DNA from: Brassica napus
Taxonomy: Eukaryota; Streptophyta; Magnoliopsida; Brassicales; Brassicaceae
NCBI RefSeq assembly: GCF_020379485.1
Contig: NC_063438.1
Span: 8,198,335 to 8,262,334 of the forward strand
DNA length: 64,000 nt
Direction: 5' to 3'
This document shows positions 1 through 10,394 of this stretch, one piece after another. A program made the position numbers and the translations under genes. Each line of letters starts with the position of its first letter. The first letter of the stretch is position 1. The notes under the pieces were generated by a model. That model ran no database searches and was not told the origin of the DNA. It saw nothing but the letters and a program-made list of their open reading frames with translations.

Positions 1-1006
1 TTATCCTTTAGAGCATCATTATTTCTAGTTTCTGAGGGCGGAGTTTTTAAGAAAATATAAAAAACTGTTTCGCGGAGTTTTTAAGAAAATATAAAAAACT
101 GTTTCTTAATTTTTAGTACTGTATTTAACTTTTTAATTAAAAATTAAAAAACAGTTTATTATATATTTTCTTAAAATCCCAGCTCTAAGAGCATCTCCAT
201 CAGTAAGAGACTAGTAAGGGTTCTAATGAATTATTTAGTAGTTAATTTTGTGATTTGAAAACTTAAAACCCCTTGTTAATCTAATTAAATTATTCTCCTC
301 CAATGGGAGAACCCATTGAAGTTCTTAAAATAAAATTTATTTTTTTAGAAAGTTGAATGATTTTATTTATAAAATGAAAGAAAAACATACATGACATGAA
401 GTTTGATCAAAGGTGTGAATGAACAAAGAGTCATGATAAGAAGTTTGATCAGATGGTATCAACGAATGGAACAGGAAGAAACCTGCAAACAGATTGTAAA
501 GTGAATCTCACTATGAGTCACCTGATAAGCCTCTGCGTTCCAATCGACCATCAGGATCATCCCGCTCTTCATAGCTTACATCAGAAATCCTGACTGCAAA
601 AAGTAGAAAGAACAACTCATGAACCCAATGATTAATGTGTAAACAGTCTTAAAACAAGAGGAAATTGCAGAACTTTGAGTGAACACAGGAAGATGCATGA
701 GCGTAAAGTGCTTGAGAAGTCTGGAAACCGATGCACCACACTGAAGTACCTCCCTAGAAAGCAGAGTGCAGGGGACTAATGTTATACCAAGAACAACCTA
801 AGAAAACCAGACTGCCAAACCCATGCTCTTGTACCTGCGTTGTTAAACATCCATTCAAATCAGATTGTGTAATTCTAGAAAGAAAGTAGAAAGAGTATCA
901 TCTCTGATGGGTCTCAAAAACAAACCTCCTGGCTAGAGAGAAAGTAGAAAGAGTATCATCTCTGATTGTGTAATTCTTCATCACTGTAATGCAAACATGA
1001 ATCTCT
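1..1006. other. Left edge: fold-back repeat debris and non-coding DNA
   Basis: A 34-bp unit beginning gcggagttttt is present twice in tandem (about 38-71 and 72-105). A related sequence in inverted orientation lies at about 140-200, so 11-200 looks like a decayed fold-back element. Around 189-330 are gagcatctcc-type sequences that resemble MULE or MITE ends. One exon-like open stretch on the minus strand (about 507-597, preceded by tgcag and ending in TAG) reads VRISDVSYEERDDPDG. I do not recognise it, but it lies in line with the chimeric gene fragments at 1007-1330. Confidence 0.4.
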
Positions 1007-1079
1007 CAACCGCATAGCAACGATAAACTCTTTGAAACCAAGATACCCTTGTCTCTTAGCATCTGTAATTGCCCAGACC
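1007..1079 (-). pseudogene. EH-domain exon fragment fused to the ATP12 fragment
   Basis: The minus strand reads VWAITDAKRQGYLGFKEF followed by IVAMRL, the end of an EH domain (EF-hand-like fold that binds NPF peptides). The wording is closest to plant EHD/Eps15-type endocytic proteins. It sits only a few bases downstream of the ATP12 fragment and in another frame, so the two do not form one continuous protein. Only about 24 codons are present, with no GTPase or other EHD domain nearby. This is a captured or shuffled exon, not a gene. The EHD assignment is from memory of the family motif. Confidence 0.6.
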
Positions 1080-1082
1080 TAT

Positions 1083-1330
1083 CAAAGAAGGAAGCTTGAG
1101 AGGTCTCTTCGAAGGCGTTTTAAGTGTTTTGTAATCGAGCATCACAGTCCATCCACTCCCATCGTCCGCTTCTCTCGTCATCACCTTCTTGTAGAATCTC
1201 TTCCCCACGATCGACCCCGTCATGAAAGACGTCGGAATCGTCACCGAATCCGAATCGTTGTTCCGTCGTGGGTTTGGACTTTGGAGCTTTCACGAGGATG
1301 GGCTTCTTGTTTTCCTTGTCGAACGTGAAC
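1083..1330 (-). pseudogene. ATP12: ATP12-like F1-ATPase assembly factor, distal part of broken first exon
   Basis: ATP12 is a mitochondrial chaperone that helps assemble F1-ATPase through the alpha subunit. The minus strand first encodes FDKENKKPILVKAPKSK, then after a +1 frameshift DSDSVTIPTSFMTG and KRFYKKVMTREADDG through WTVMLDYKTLKTPSKR. These words match the N-terminal region of plant ATP12. The similarity stops after KLPSL and is followed directly by an unrelated EH-domain exon. The upstream end of the exon lies at 8192-8300, because a MULE (1331-8191) has split it exactly within the SSPFTFDK codons. Loss of most of the protein, the frameshift and the insertion make it a pseudogene. 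Confidence 0.75.
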
Positions 1331-1394
1331 GGACTTTAACTCGATATGCCCCATGCCCTCCTAAAAAATCCCCTTATGTCCCTTTAATATAATA

Positions 1395-2600
1395 CTAGGT
1401 GACCAGTCCGCACCCTGTGCGGGCATAAGAAAATAATCGGTCCGCACCCTGTGTTCTCTCTCGGTCCGTACCTCACGAAAGAGAACACAGTAACGTCAGT
1501 ATGAAGAGGCAGATATTGTGTGTATGTATAATTGCAACATCACAAAATATTTTGTGTGTTTACGAAGATACTTTCATTCAAAAAATAGAGTAAATAGTGT
1601 ATATTTTGAAAAGTAACAGATTTTATATTATCATTAATTAGAATTATATTGTATATGTTTCGTAATTCTTTATTTTAGGTGAATAATATTATTTTTCTAT
1701 AAATACTAAACAAACATTTATGTAGACATATTAAAAGAAAATATAATAAAAATCAAAATATTATCCATAAATAATATAAATTATGAAGTACATTTCTCGA
1801 TAAAGAAAGCAAATTCAATTAGAAACTTGCAAAAAATTAAATAAATTTTGTAAGCAATTTGACGGGTTAACATTATTTGATAGATTTATAAATTTCTAAA
1901 TTTTATTGAACATGAAATAATATTAAATTGACATACCGTCATCGGTCTCCTAACTCATCACAACCCATCTGGCAAATACAAAAAATAAATAATTGTAACA
2001 GTTTATATATTTTAAAATTTGTATTTGAAAAAAAAGTAGATTAAAATTACGTACCGTGACTACGGAATATTCTGAAAATTTTGTTTGTAGACAACATTCA
2101 ATGTTTTTGTCTTCGGCTTCCCTTCTTTACCAGTTATTAAGATTTTTAATCCAGATCTCGACTTAACTCTTGAAAGTGCAACTTTGCCTTGAATTTTGTA
2201 AGCATTTTATAAATTATTTTAAAATTATGATAAATTTATTCTTTAAACAACGATAAATAATTTAAAAATAATATTAATAAATATTTTTGGATTTTGTAAT
2301 ATTTAAAATAGTTATTATATAATTATATTCGAACACAATTCATCAAAGAGAGGATAAAACTATTATAATTATCTTATATAAAATTTCGTTCATTTTATTT
2401 TATAGGTTATAAATATTAAAAGTAATAAATAAAACATTATTAGTCTTTCAATAATTTCGAGAATAGTTTCCATAAATTGTTATTTGTAATATTCGTTAGA
2501 TTATATGGCAAGTGATGTTAAACGTCAATAAGTTAAACAATTCTTCCATATTTGGAAAACATATATATATATAACAATGACAAATTAAATGGTAGAGTAT
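1395..2600 (-). mobile_element. Helitron 3' terminus inside MULE-1 (right limit unknown)
   Basis: Read on the minus strand, the sequence ends in a GC-rich hairpin (about 1404-1426, gcccgcac..gtgcgg) followed by CCTAG and then a host T. This is the Helitron 3' signature (hairpin, CTRR, insertion between A and T). A second similar GC-rich segment follows at about 1438-1455. Downstream the DNA is AT-rich. I could not find the 5' TC end, so the right boundary given is only nominal. Confidence 0.45.
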
Positions 2601-2639
2601 GTAAACACCTGTTTTCTACCAGCGTGAGTTAGAACACCG

Positions 2640-3117
2640 CTGTATTTAAGAATCATAAGGGCCTCTACAGGTCTTTATTCTTCGCCTTCATCATCCCACT
2701 TCAGCGGCTTCAGTTGAACCTTCCTGTATATCCCTGAGAAATTTCCTCCCTGCACCATTCCAAAAAGTTCTCTGCTGTGAGAAAATGACCTCATGAATTA
2801 AATAAAAAATGCATAATGCTAGCTTACTTATAAGATAGTATATTCAACAAAAAAAATGATATAAGATAGTATTACTAAATAATACTATGTAATACTTTCC
2901 CGGACAATATTCAACAAAGAGAGAGAAAGTACTAAAGAACCTCTTCAAGAACTGATTTAACTTGGCGAAGCTTCTCAGCATGTTCAATCAAGGTTTTCTG
3001 GATCACTATCACTCTCACGACCTGGTCTACATATAAAAAAAGGAAGACCATATTGTCGTTACCAGTATTCAACACATGAAAAAAATAGACCAGACATGCT
3101 TTTTGGAGACAAGACAC
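2640..3117 (-). pseudogene. Unrecognised exon-like fragments within MULE-1
   Basis: Two open stretches on the minus strand look like exons. One, after a tatgtag acceptor at about 3023, encodes DQVVRVIVIQKTLIEHAEKL and RQVKSVLEE and ends near a gttctt donor. The other, at about 2677-2770, encodes [19 protein letters not shown] then [10 protein letters not shown] and a stop. The amino-acid composition and plausible splice sites suggest captured host exons. I do not recognise the parent gene, and there is no uninterrupted frame joining them. Confidence 0.35.
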
Positions 3118-3411
3118 AAAGAGTTGAGTTCATGGGTCTAAAGATGAGGAACCTTTGCGTCTAAACACATTTTTCTTAGCACACAAGCAGCATTGTCGTA
3201 ATACTTTAATAGTATGAGAGGAAAGATTTGTGAATAATACTTTAAAGAATGAAAAGAAAATGTTTGTATTTTAAGACCTTGGGTGTCTCCTATATATATA
3301 CAGTCGATTTATTCTCATATTAATAATTTTAATATTTTGCACAATAAATAATAAAATCGTTTAAAGAAATATATTAAATGTGTATTGTCAAAAAATGATT
3401 TGTATATGATA

Positions 3412-3587
3412 TGATTTTAACTTGCGCAAGTAATCCATATTAGAGAAGTAAGTTATTAAAAACAAACAACCTAATTAGAAACATTAAAATATTTTGTGAA
3501 TAAGTTATTTGCATATTTAATGATTTCAACTTGCGCAAGTAATCCATATTTGAAAGGTAAGTTATTAAAAACAAACAACCTAATTAG
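3412..3587. repeat. 109-bp period tandem duplication
   Basis: The block acttgcgcaagtaatccata with its following 50 bp, ending in acctaattag, occurs at about 3420 and again at about 3529. The copies are in direct orientation with only a few differences. It lies inside MULE-1, in DNA with no coding sign. Confidence 0.7.
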
Positions 3588-4345
3588 TAGGGGTGAGCAC
3601 TTTAACCGATATCCAAAGTGGCACCCGAACCCGATCCGAAAAACCCGAACTGAAATCTGAACCGAAGTAGCAAAATACCCGAACGGGTATTGAATAAGGA
3701 GAGATTGGATACCCGAATCCGAACGGATAATACCCGAACCCGAATGAATATCCGAAGATAACCGAACATATGTATAATTAATCTTATATTTCTAGTTTAC
3801 ATCTCTCATTTTATATAAAATATTTATATTGATACTACACATACTTTAAGTTCATATGATATACATACAATTACGAAAAAAATGATTTGCTACTCACTTA
3901 AAATGCATGTCAAGTTTTTATTGAAAAAATTAATAAAAAGTTACATCCCAAAATTTAAAAAAAATAACTAAATTAATGCCTTTTTAGTTTTAAAATGTTA
4001 TGTCCAAATCTATTAACTATTTAATCTATTAAAAATAAAAAATTAGTTAACTGAAAGTTTTAAATGTCTTTTTAGTTTTAAAATGTTATGTCCAAATCTA
4101 TTAACTATTCAATCTATTAAAAATAAAAAATTAGTTAACTGAAAGTTTTATTTTTAAATATAAGAAACTTGAGAAATGAAAATTTTAATTTTTTTTTTTT
4201 CAAAATCTAAATATCCGAACCAGATCTGAAATACCCGAACCCTACCCGAAAACAGAAATACCCGAACGGGTTCTACACCTCTATACCGAAATACCCGAAA
4301 ATCCGAAATACCCGATCCGAACCCGAACGGATACCCAAGGCTAAA
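3588..4345. repeat. Transposon remnant with degenerate ACCCGAA repeats and an 88-bp tandem duplication
   Basis: Both flanks (3600-3760 and 4210-4345) are rich in cccgaac/atccgaa motifs of the kind often seen at the ends of plant DNA transposons. The start aggggtgagc also suits such an end. The centre holds an 88-bp unit twice in tandem (3978-4065 and 4066-4150), nearly identical. I saw no target duplication or open frame, so the class is undecided. Confidence 0.5.
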
Positions 4346-4904
4346 CTAAATCGATAATTACTATCCCCTAGCTATATATGGGCTTAACGAAATCGACAAT
4401 AGTTTTGGGCTTGTCTACATAAGCGATTGATTAAAATAAATAAAAAAAGAAAAATTCAAAAAAAACCAGCCAATAGAATTATAACGTTTTTCCTGAGAAT
4501 CTCTATATGAGTGCCAACTCAGCAGAAATCACTAAAGTGACTTCTCTTTTAATGTATAGGGGGATAATTTATTTTTTATTTTTTTTAAATGGATAATAAG
4601 GCTAATGAGTGGCTAAAGACGAATTGCTCCTTGGTAAACTAGAATATTTACACAGCCCAATCTAAAGATCCGACCACCCAAACCCAATCACCAAAACCGA
4701 CCCATCTAAAGCTAAAATGACCGCGTTTCGTTCAACCCATTGAAGCCCTCCGACAAGAACAACTGAGAACGTATTTGTCACTTTCTATTCCCTCTAACCA
4801 ATTTTTTTCCAGAGAAAGTTTTTCTATAACGCTTTCTCTTCTTCAATTTGTGAATAAAAAAATTGGAACTTTCGATTCGTTTTTTCTTCTGTTCTTTCGC
4901 TGAC
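4346..4904. other. Non-coding DNA upstream of captured exons in MULE-1
   Basis: No open frame with a coding look. The pyrimidine-rich stretch at 4790-4890 resembles the 5' untranslated leader of a plant gene and runs straight into the Gln-rich exon at 4905. It may therefore have been captured together with that exon. Confidence 0.3.
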
Positions 4905-5115
4905 CGACAAGATATCAGCCGGGACGTGGAGAGCCGCTGAATCCTAATTATCAGTCGTACCAGCAGAACCATCAGCAGCAACAACGGCAAAAGTGGTCAC
5001 GTCGCGCTGAAAACGATAATGAGTCAAGAAGACGACGTCGACGTCACTCCTTTAAGCCACTGTCAAACTGACTGGCTTGGGGCCTGGGGGGAATCCTTTC
5101 TCTTATCCTCAAGGT
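4905..5115 (+). pseudogene. Captured Gln/Asn-rich exon of unknown parent
   Basis: The plus strand reads QPGRGEPLNPNYQSYQQNHQ, then an arginine-rich stretch and a stop near 5070. In the next frame it continues ATVKLTGLGPGGNPFSYPQ and ends at a good donor (caag|gtatga, about 5113). The two halves in different frames indicate a frameshift in a former coding exon. The composition suggests a low-complexity linker of a larger protein. I cannot name the parent. It precedes the CPN20 fragment on the same strand, so a read-through transcript would be a chimera. Confidence 0.45.
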
Positions 5116-5298
5116 ATGAATCTCTTCTCGTTACTGTCTACCCTCTCTCTTCACTATCGGTTCACAGCGAGAATTGAACATAAAAGGTCTTATCTTTGGG
5201 CGGAGAAACCAATAGTGACTGGTTTTTGCAGAAAATTGGTCAATTTTGGGTCGAATCTAACAATTGTAAGTTTTATGTGTGTTTGACTGATAGCAGAA

Positions 5299-6090
5299 AT
5301 GGCGACAAAACAACTTATAGTATCACCAGTTACTGTGTCAGCCAAGAGCTTAGCCTCGCTCAGAGTTTCGAGTGCCAAGTTTGGAACTTTGAAACCAGGC
5401 ACCCTTAAGCAGAGCCAGTTCCGTTCTTTGGTTGTCAAAGCTGCTTCTGTCGTTGCTCCTAAGGTACGTACTACTTGCTCATTTGATTGAACATGTGAAA
5501 AAACTTATCTGAATGTTTGGATTTGCTGTTTCTATAGCTCTGGCCACATGAAAAAAAAAACATAGCTTTAGGTTATTTTTACAAGCTTGGTTTGTAAAGA
5601 TATTTGGATGCGTTCCTTCTCCCTTAGTTATGAATTATAAGTTTTTGATTGTTTCTTGTGTTATTTACAGTACACTTCAATTAAGCCATTGGGAGATAGA
5701 ATTTTAGTGAAGATCAAGGAGGCAGAGGAGAAGACAATGGGAGGTATCTTACTTCCATCTACAGGTAGGAGGCAGAGGAGAAGACAATGGGAGGTATCTT
5801 ACTTCCATCTACAGGTCAATCGAAACCTTAAGGAGGTTAAGTCGTTGTTGTGGCTGAAAGGGGAATTATTGGGAAAAACAAAGTTGATATCACTGTCCCT
5901 ATAAGTAAACCTCACAATCCCCTTCAAGCCGCTGCTCTTTCTTCGTTTGCTTCGGTTTCATGCTAATATTGGCCTTTCTTCTTATGGTGTAGACTGGAGC
6001 ACAAATCATTTACTCCACAGGTACGCTGGAACTGAGGTGGAGTTCAACGATGTGAAACATCTCATTCTTAAGGAAGATGATATTGGCCTT
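5299..6090 (+). pseudogene. CPN20: 20-kDa chloroplast co-chaperonin (CPN20/CPN21), truncated and frameshifted copy
   Basis: CPN20 is the double-domain GroES-like partner of chloroplast chaperonin 60. Exon 1 (5299-5463, preceded by a gcag acceptor and ending aag|gtacgt) encodes the transit-peptide region, with SLVVKAASVVAPK at its end. Exon 2 from 5671 gives [20 protein letters not shown] and GGILLPST, then degenerates. Exon 3 from 5993 keeps TGAQIIYS, and in a shifted frame EVEFNDVKHLILKEDDI, where it stops. A 50-bp tandem duplication (5717-5766 and 5767-5816) breaks the frame. The whole second GroES domain is missing. Introns are retained, so the copy was made at DNA level and carried in MULE-1, not by reverse transcription. 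Confidence 0.85.
5717..5816 (+). repeat. 50-bp tandem duplication inside the CPN20 copy
   Basis: Two essentially identical 50-bp units, each containing ggcagaggagaagacaatgg and ending at tctacaggt. Fifty is not a multiple of three, so the duplication shifts the reading frame of the GroES fragment. Confidence 0.9.
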
Positions 6091-6913
6091 TCTTAGTTTT
6101 TTATCTTTTATTTATGTATTTATGATGTTATTTAAATATTTTGGATGTTTCAAATTTGGTAGGATAATGCTTTTGAATTTTTAAAACTTGGTGTGTTGCA
6201 TGGATTTACTAGGTCTGCTATGCCCAAAAATGAGTTAGTCAGATAACTGGATATATTAGGTTTACTATGCCTAAACCCCACTATAAAATGAAATACCAAA
6301 AATGATTAACACATGTAAAACACTAAAACATATAATATTAAAATAAGGAAATTTTTTTAAAAGAACAAACAAATTTCACATGTAAAACGTGCAGCCGTCA
6401 TAAATAGATTTAATATTATATTTAACATTCAGTAATTCATAGTAATCTTCAAGGAGATAGTAATACTACTTTACACATAGTAATACTTTGACCATTTTTA
6501 CGTTTATCTAGTTAAACCATGACAAAAGAGAAATTTTTGTAGTAAAACCAATGATTTTACACTATGATTATTGGTAAAGAAAACATTTGCATCAAAAATT
6601 AGCCAAAAATACGTATTTTGTTATATTCTCCTTACTATAGTCTAACAATTCACATACTAACAATGAAAGTTAAGGAAGTTTTTTTTTAGAAAATGATAAG
6701 TTTTCTTAAACTATTGAAAATGATCACCAAAAATAGTTTTAAATATACATATTTACTATATACGTAGTCTATTAACATAAATATATGGGTTCTATATACT
6801 AAACACACGTACTACTTTCAATATATACGGTAGTCCGAATAACACATAATAAAACCAATAATCTTTGTAATCCGACTTACACATAATAAAACTAGTAATC
6901 CTAATAGTCTGAA
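6091..6913. other. AT-rich non-coding interior of MULE-1
   Basis: No open frame, recognised repeat or splice-like structure seen between the end of the CPN20 copy and the mudrA-like remnant. Confidence 0.4.
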
Positions 6914-7283
6914 TTACACATTATCCTCTTTGTCTATATCATTGTTGAACTCCACATGTGAAACACTTTGTTCATGATTAACTTGCAGTAGATAACCAAA
7001 AATGTCTTCATCATTCCAGATATATGATGACGTATTGGAATACAAATACCATTGGAAAGTAACTAAGCTTCGCTTCCATCTTAGATTCATCTACCTTTAA
7101 CTTTCTGCAAATACGCTCAACCAAAGCAGAGTATGTGACCTCTTCCACTGATTTCTTTAATACAATCGTTTGAATTTCATCTTCTCCTTCACCATCTCTC
7201 GATATCCATTTTATTTCAGCCTTATCCTTCATATAATATTTCTCGTAATCAAAACAAATGATTGTGCAAGGCGGATTTTGCAT
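6914..7283 (-). pseudogene. MuDR/MULE-type protein, N-terminal remnant with one frameshift
   Basis: The start at 7283 follows a clean acceptor (ttatttcag). The exon encodes MQNPPCTIICFDYEKYYMKD, then AEIKWISRDGEGEDEIQTIV and RICRKLKVDESKMEAKLSYF. After a +1 shift near 7035 it continues SSYIWNDEDIFGYLLQVNHE and ends at 6914. This pattern is the N-terminal, PB1-like region typical of plant MULE-encoded proteins (family judgement from memory). No zinc-binding or DDE catalytic part is present. A likely untranslated first exon with a gtaatt donor lies at about 7922-7990. Position and strand fit the gene of MULE-1 itself, now truncated. Confidence 0.6.
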
Positions 7284-7322
7284 TTTTCCTGAAATAAAAT
7301 AGAATATCATTAGAATTATCAT

Positions 7323-7920
7323 TATTAAGATGCTTAGAATTAATTCTCACCCGTATAATATTCTCTTACTAATGCTAATTTAATTCAGTACTATACATAG
7401 TAATACTAGAAATACTAGTAAGAATATCAATACAATAATCCTAGTATTTCCAGTAAAACTATTTTGCCTTAGTAAAAGTAGTTATACTAGTAATACCCAG
7501 AACTTATCCTTGTACTAATTAATCCGCTTTAAGGACGATATTGTTAGGATTTTACATTACCCTTGATATATAATTCATCATAAATGAAATTACACACAGA
7601 AAATCATCAAAACACACATAAAATATATCCAAAATCTATAAACACAGTTTTCAAAATCTTTTTTAATCTATCATAATTTTGATTGGATCTTTTTTTTTTA
7701 CACTAGCGGAGATATACACTTGTTTTAATAACATTTCAGCAAAAAAAAATCATCAAAAACGGACATAAAAATACCCGAAAGCCCTAAACACAGTTTTTTG
7801 AAATCATTTTAAATCTCTCAAATATTCATCAAATCGTATATTTTAAACACTATCCATGATATACACGACATTTTAATGTTATTTTACAAAAAATAAAATC
7901 ATCTCAAACGAACAAAAATT
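7323..7920. other. AT-rich interior of MULE-1, probable intron of its gene
   Basis: It lies between the probable untranslated exon (about 7922-7990) and the acceptor in front of the MULE protein start at 7283. It is AT-rich and open-frame-free. Two partly similar blocks (about 7560-7690 and 7740-7870), each with acacagtttt and aatc-rich motifs, suggest a diverged internal duplication. Confidence 0.4.
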
Positions 7921-8191
7921 ACCTGTTTTAGGAGCTTCAAAATCGCCAATGGAGGTTGAAGAGAAGGAGAGAGTACGAGGAAGAAGAAGGTCATGTGGGC
8001 CAACTGAGCTCTCATTGGTTGAGGTATTATTGTGGGCCATGTAGGTAGTTGAAAATTGTTGGTTTATTTAATTGAAGAAATAAATGAAGAAAGGCTATTT
8101 TGGGAAGTGCAAGGATAAAAGGGTAGAGAGAATAGAGAGGGGACAATAAGAATTCATTTAGGGGGGTATGGGGTATATGGAGTTAATCCCC

Positions 8192-8300
8192 AACGTGAAC
8201 GGAGATGAGGAAGAAGGTTCTGATGACTGACCATCGGATTCGGGTTTACGAGCAGACAACGATCTTCGTCGGATCAATTTGGATATTTCTTCTCCAACAT
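8192..8300 (-). pseudogene. ATP12: ATP12-like first exon, proximal part cut off by MULE-1
   Basis: On the minus strand the former start ATG is at 8298-8300. Almost at once a one-base loss shifts the frame. The correct frame then reads SKLIRRRSLSARKPESDG and SSEPSSSSPFTF, an arginine- and serine-rich mitochondrial targeting type of N-terminus. It runs directly into the MULE-1 insertion and continues at 1330. Both the frameshift and the insertion inactivate it. Sequence to the right (about 8300-8430) is a purine-rich leader. Confidence 0.7.
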
Positions 8301-8430
8301 CGATTTCTCAGAGAAAAAAACAAAAACAACTTGGAAGAGGAAGAGGAAGAGAGAGAAGGCAAAAAATTAGCCAATAAAAAAGTTACGCGTACGGGGTTTT
8401 TAGTGATTCCAATGGTGTTGGTTTAGGCAG

Positions 8431-9215
8431 TGGTTCTCTTCTTTTTTCTTTTTTTCCATTTTTTTTTTGGTTTTTTTTCAAGAACTCTCTTTTAAAACCT
8501 CTTGATGGAGGTGGTCTAAGAAACCATAAATAAAATGCTCTTCATATATTTAAACAAGAAAATATTACATCCAAAGGTAATTTTGAGTTTTTATTAACAT
8601 AATAGAGCAGTTCTCACTACTAAGGTAGTTTTATTTAATCAAAGCCTACTTTCTGTTACAATCTAACTAAATAAGTGTCTAATACACTAACTAAGTGGAT
8701 CCCATATATCTTTTTCTACATTTTCTTAGTTAAGAGACAAAACAAAGTGGACCCCCATGTATCTTCTTCTTCATTTCTTGCTTTTGAGTTCATTAATTTT
8801 CTTTTTGTTAAATGAATGTTAGTTTTCCAGAACATTTTTCCAGAAAATATGTTCATAATCAATATCTTTATTATCCAACATATCTTTTGAGATATGTCAA
8901 GCTATATCTCTAATGGTGGTATAATCATGGTGTATAAAAGCTCTCTCTTTCAATGGATACACCTCTGTCTCAAACTCTAAGACGAGATTCAAAACTGTGG
9001 CACTGGTTCTGAAGCTCCGGAGGTGTCATCGCTGTGCCCCTTTTTGTCGCAGCCACCACTTGTGAGAAGCTTGATAACAACAATGGTCAACTTTGACATT
9101 TGATGTTTGTCAGATCTTTTAACTAGTTTTTTTGATATAAAAAGTATTCGAATAAATAATACATCAGAAAGAACCACATAATAATGAAAAGAATCTAACA
9201 AATGGGATATGAGTT
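8431..9215. other. Intergenic DNA, no gene seen
   Basis: T-rich run at 8440-8480, then unremarkable AT-rich sequence. A stretch at about 8480-8520 (aacctcttgatggagg) resembles MULE end sequences and loosely mirrors 189-225. No matching target duplication was found. Confidence 0.4.
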
Positions 9216-9625
9216 ATGTATCATTATTTCGATGTACACATAGATATTATTACTTCTATGTACACATAGACATCATTTACAACTGTGTATACGGATATAG
9301 TTACCATTACTTCCATGTACACATAGATATCATTTACAACTGTGTACACGTTTATATTTACAACTGTGTACACGAATATAGTTGATTTGACTCATTACTT
9401 CGATGTACACATAGATATCATTTACAACTGTGTACACGAATATAGTTATCATTATTTCGATGCACATATAGATATCATTTACAACTATGTACATGTTTCC
9501 ATGGGAAAATGAGGAGTTATGTATCATTACTTCGATGTACACATAGATATCATTTACAACTGTGTACACGAATATAGTTACAACAGTGTACAAAATGATA
9601 CCTTCACAACAGTGTACACATCGAA
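9216..9625. repeat. Degenerate minisatellite of tgtacacatagatatcattt-type units
   Basis: About six irregular copies of the motif set [cgatgtacacatagatatca][tttacaactgtgtacac][gaatatagtta] spread over 400 bp with spacing variation. The core gtgtacac is palindromic. An open frame on the minus strand here is repeat-derived and not a gene. Such arrays are common as subterminal repeats of DNA transposons, but I saw no ends. Confidence 0.75.
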
Positions 9626-10394
9626 AAAGCCCACAACCACTCTGTCTTTAATGGTGGCAATTTTGTAAATAACATGTCTTCTTCCTTTTAGGTTACAGAA
9701 AACTCTGCAACTTTCTATTCGAGCCACCATCAATTTTTTTTCACTTAATCATCATTTTCTTTGCTATTTTAACACAAAAACCTTACAAATCTTATTTAGA
9801 TTAACCAAAAAACAATTAAAATTTTTTTTCAACAAATCGAGTTTTAACTGATTTTAACCAAAACTTTTTTGTCCATGTCCGCCAAATGATTCTTTGATTT
9901 CTGGCCACCACCCGCGTTTTCGAACACATGTAAGAGAGTTACGACACAGTGACAATGTGGACGATTAGATCTTGTCTCCGGCGAGAGCTTGTCGACTTTT
10001 TTGTATGACTCTTCACAAGAGAGAAGGACGAACAACATGGTTTCCTTCTTTTGCCATTAAAAGTCTTTTTATCCTCTTCATTCTCTTTTGTCATTAAAAT
10101 CATTGTTTTCTAGATTTTTTATTGGGATTTCTCTACCATTAAAAATTATTTTTCTTTTACAGAAAGAAAAAAAAAACAAAATTAAAAACTGTGGGATCCA
10201 TTTAGTTTCAAGAAAGCACGTAGTTAGCTTGTAGTCGTGAAAAATAACTCTTTAAACAAAGCCCAATATGTGGCTATTCTGTCCTCACACGCAAATTCAG
10301 CGCGTATAGCTTACGGGCGGCCCAAAGTAGTTGTAGTCTTGCAGTGCAGAGAGAGAGAGAGAGTGGAGCCAAGAAAGACCCTAATCTTTTTGAA
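9626..10394. other. Intergenic DNA and probable promoter side of the F-box gene
   Basis: No coding sequence. A short (ga)n stretch at 10350-10363 lies just before the F-box gene start, within its likely leader. Confidence 0.4.

Larger units (their letters stand above)
1331..8191. mobile_element. 6.9-kb MULE with 9-bp target duplication (MULE-1)
   Basis: Terminal inverted repeats of about 36 bp with some mismatches: the left end starts ggactttaactcgatatg, and the reverse complement of the right end starts ggggattaactccatata. Both continue through CCCCAT.CCC.CCTAAA. The 9-bp direct repeat aacgtgaac at 1322-1330 and 8192-8200 is the target duplication. Removing the element and one repeat rejoins the ATP12-like exon. 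A 9-bp duplication with long inverted repeats is diagnostic of Mutator-like elements. Inside are a mudrA-like remnant (6914-7283), a captured CPN20 copy (5299-6090), a Gln-rich exon, other exon-like pieces and a Helitron 3' end. It is therefore a gene-carrying (Pack-type) MULE or a decayed autonomous one. No complete transposase is left. Confidence 0.88.

Noticed and set aside
187..8521. An outer Pack-MULE enclosing the ATP12/EHD chimera, from gagcatctccatca-like ends at 189 and about 8520
   Set aside because: The end sequences are only loosely similar and no 9-bp target duplication could be matched.
9330..9593. Minus-strand open frame with VYTVVNDIYVYIEV repeats
   Set aside because: It is simply the translation of the minisatellite units; no start context, no family.
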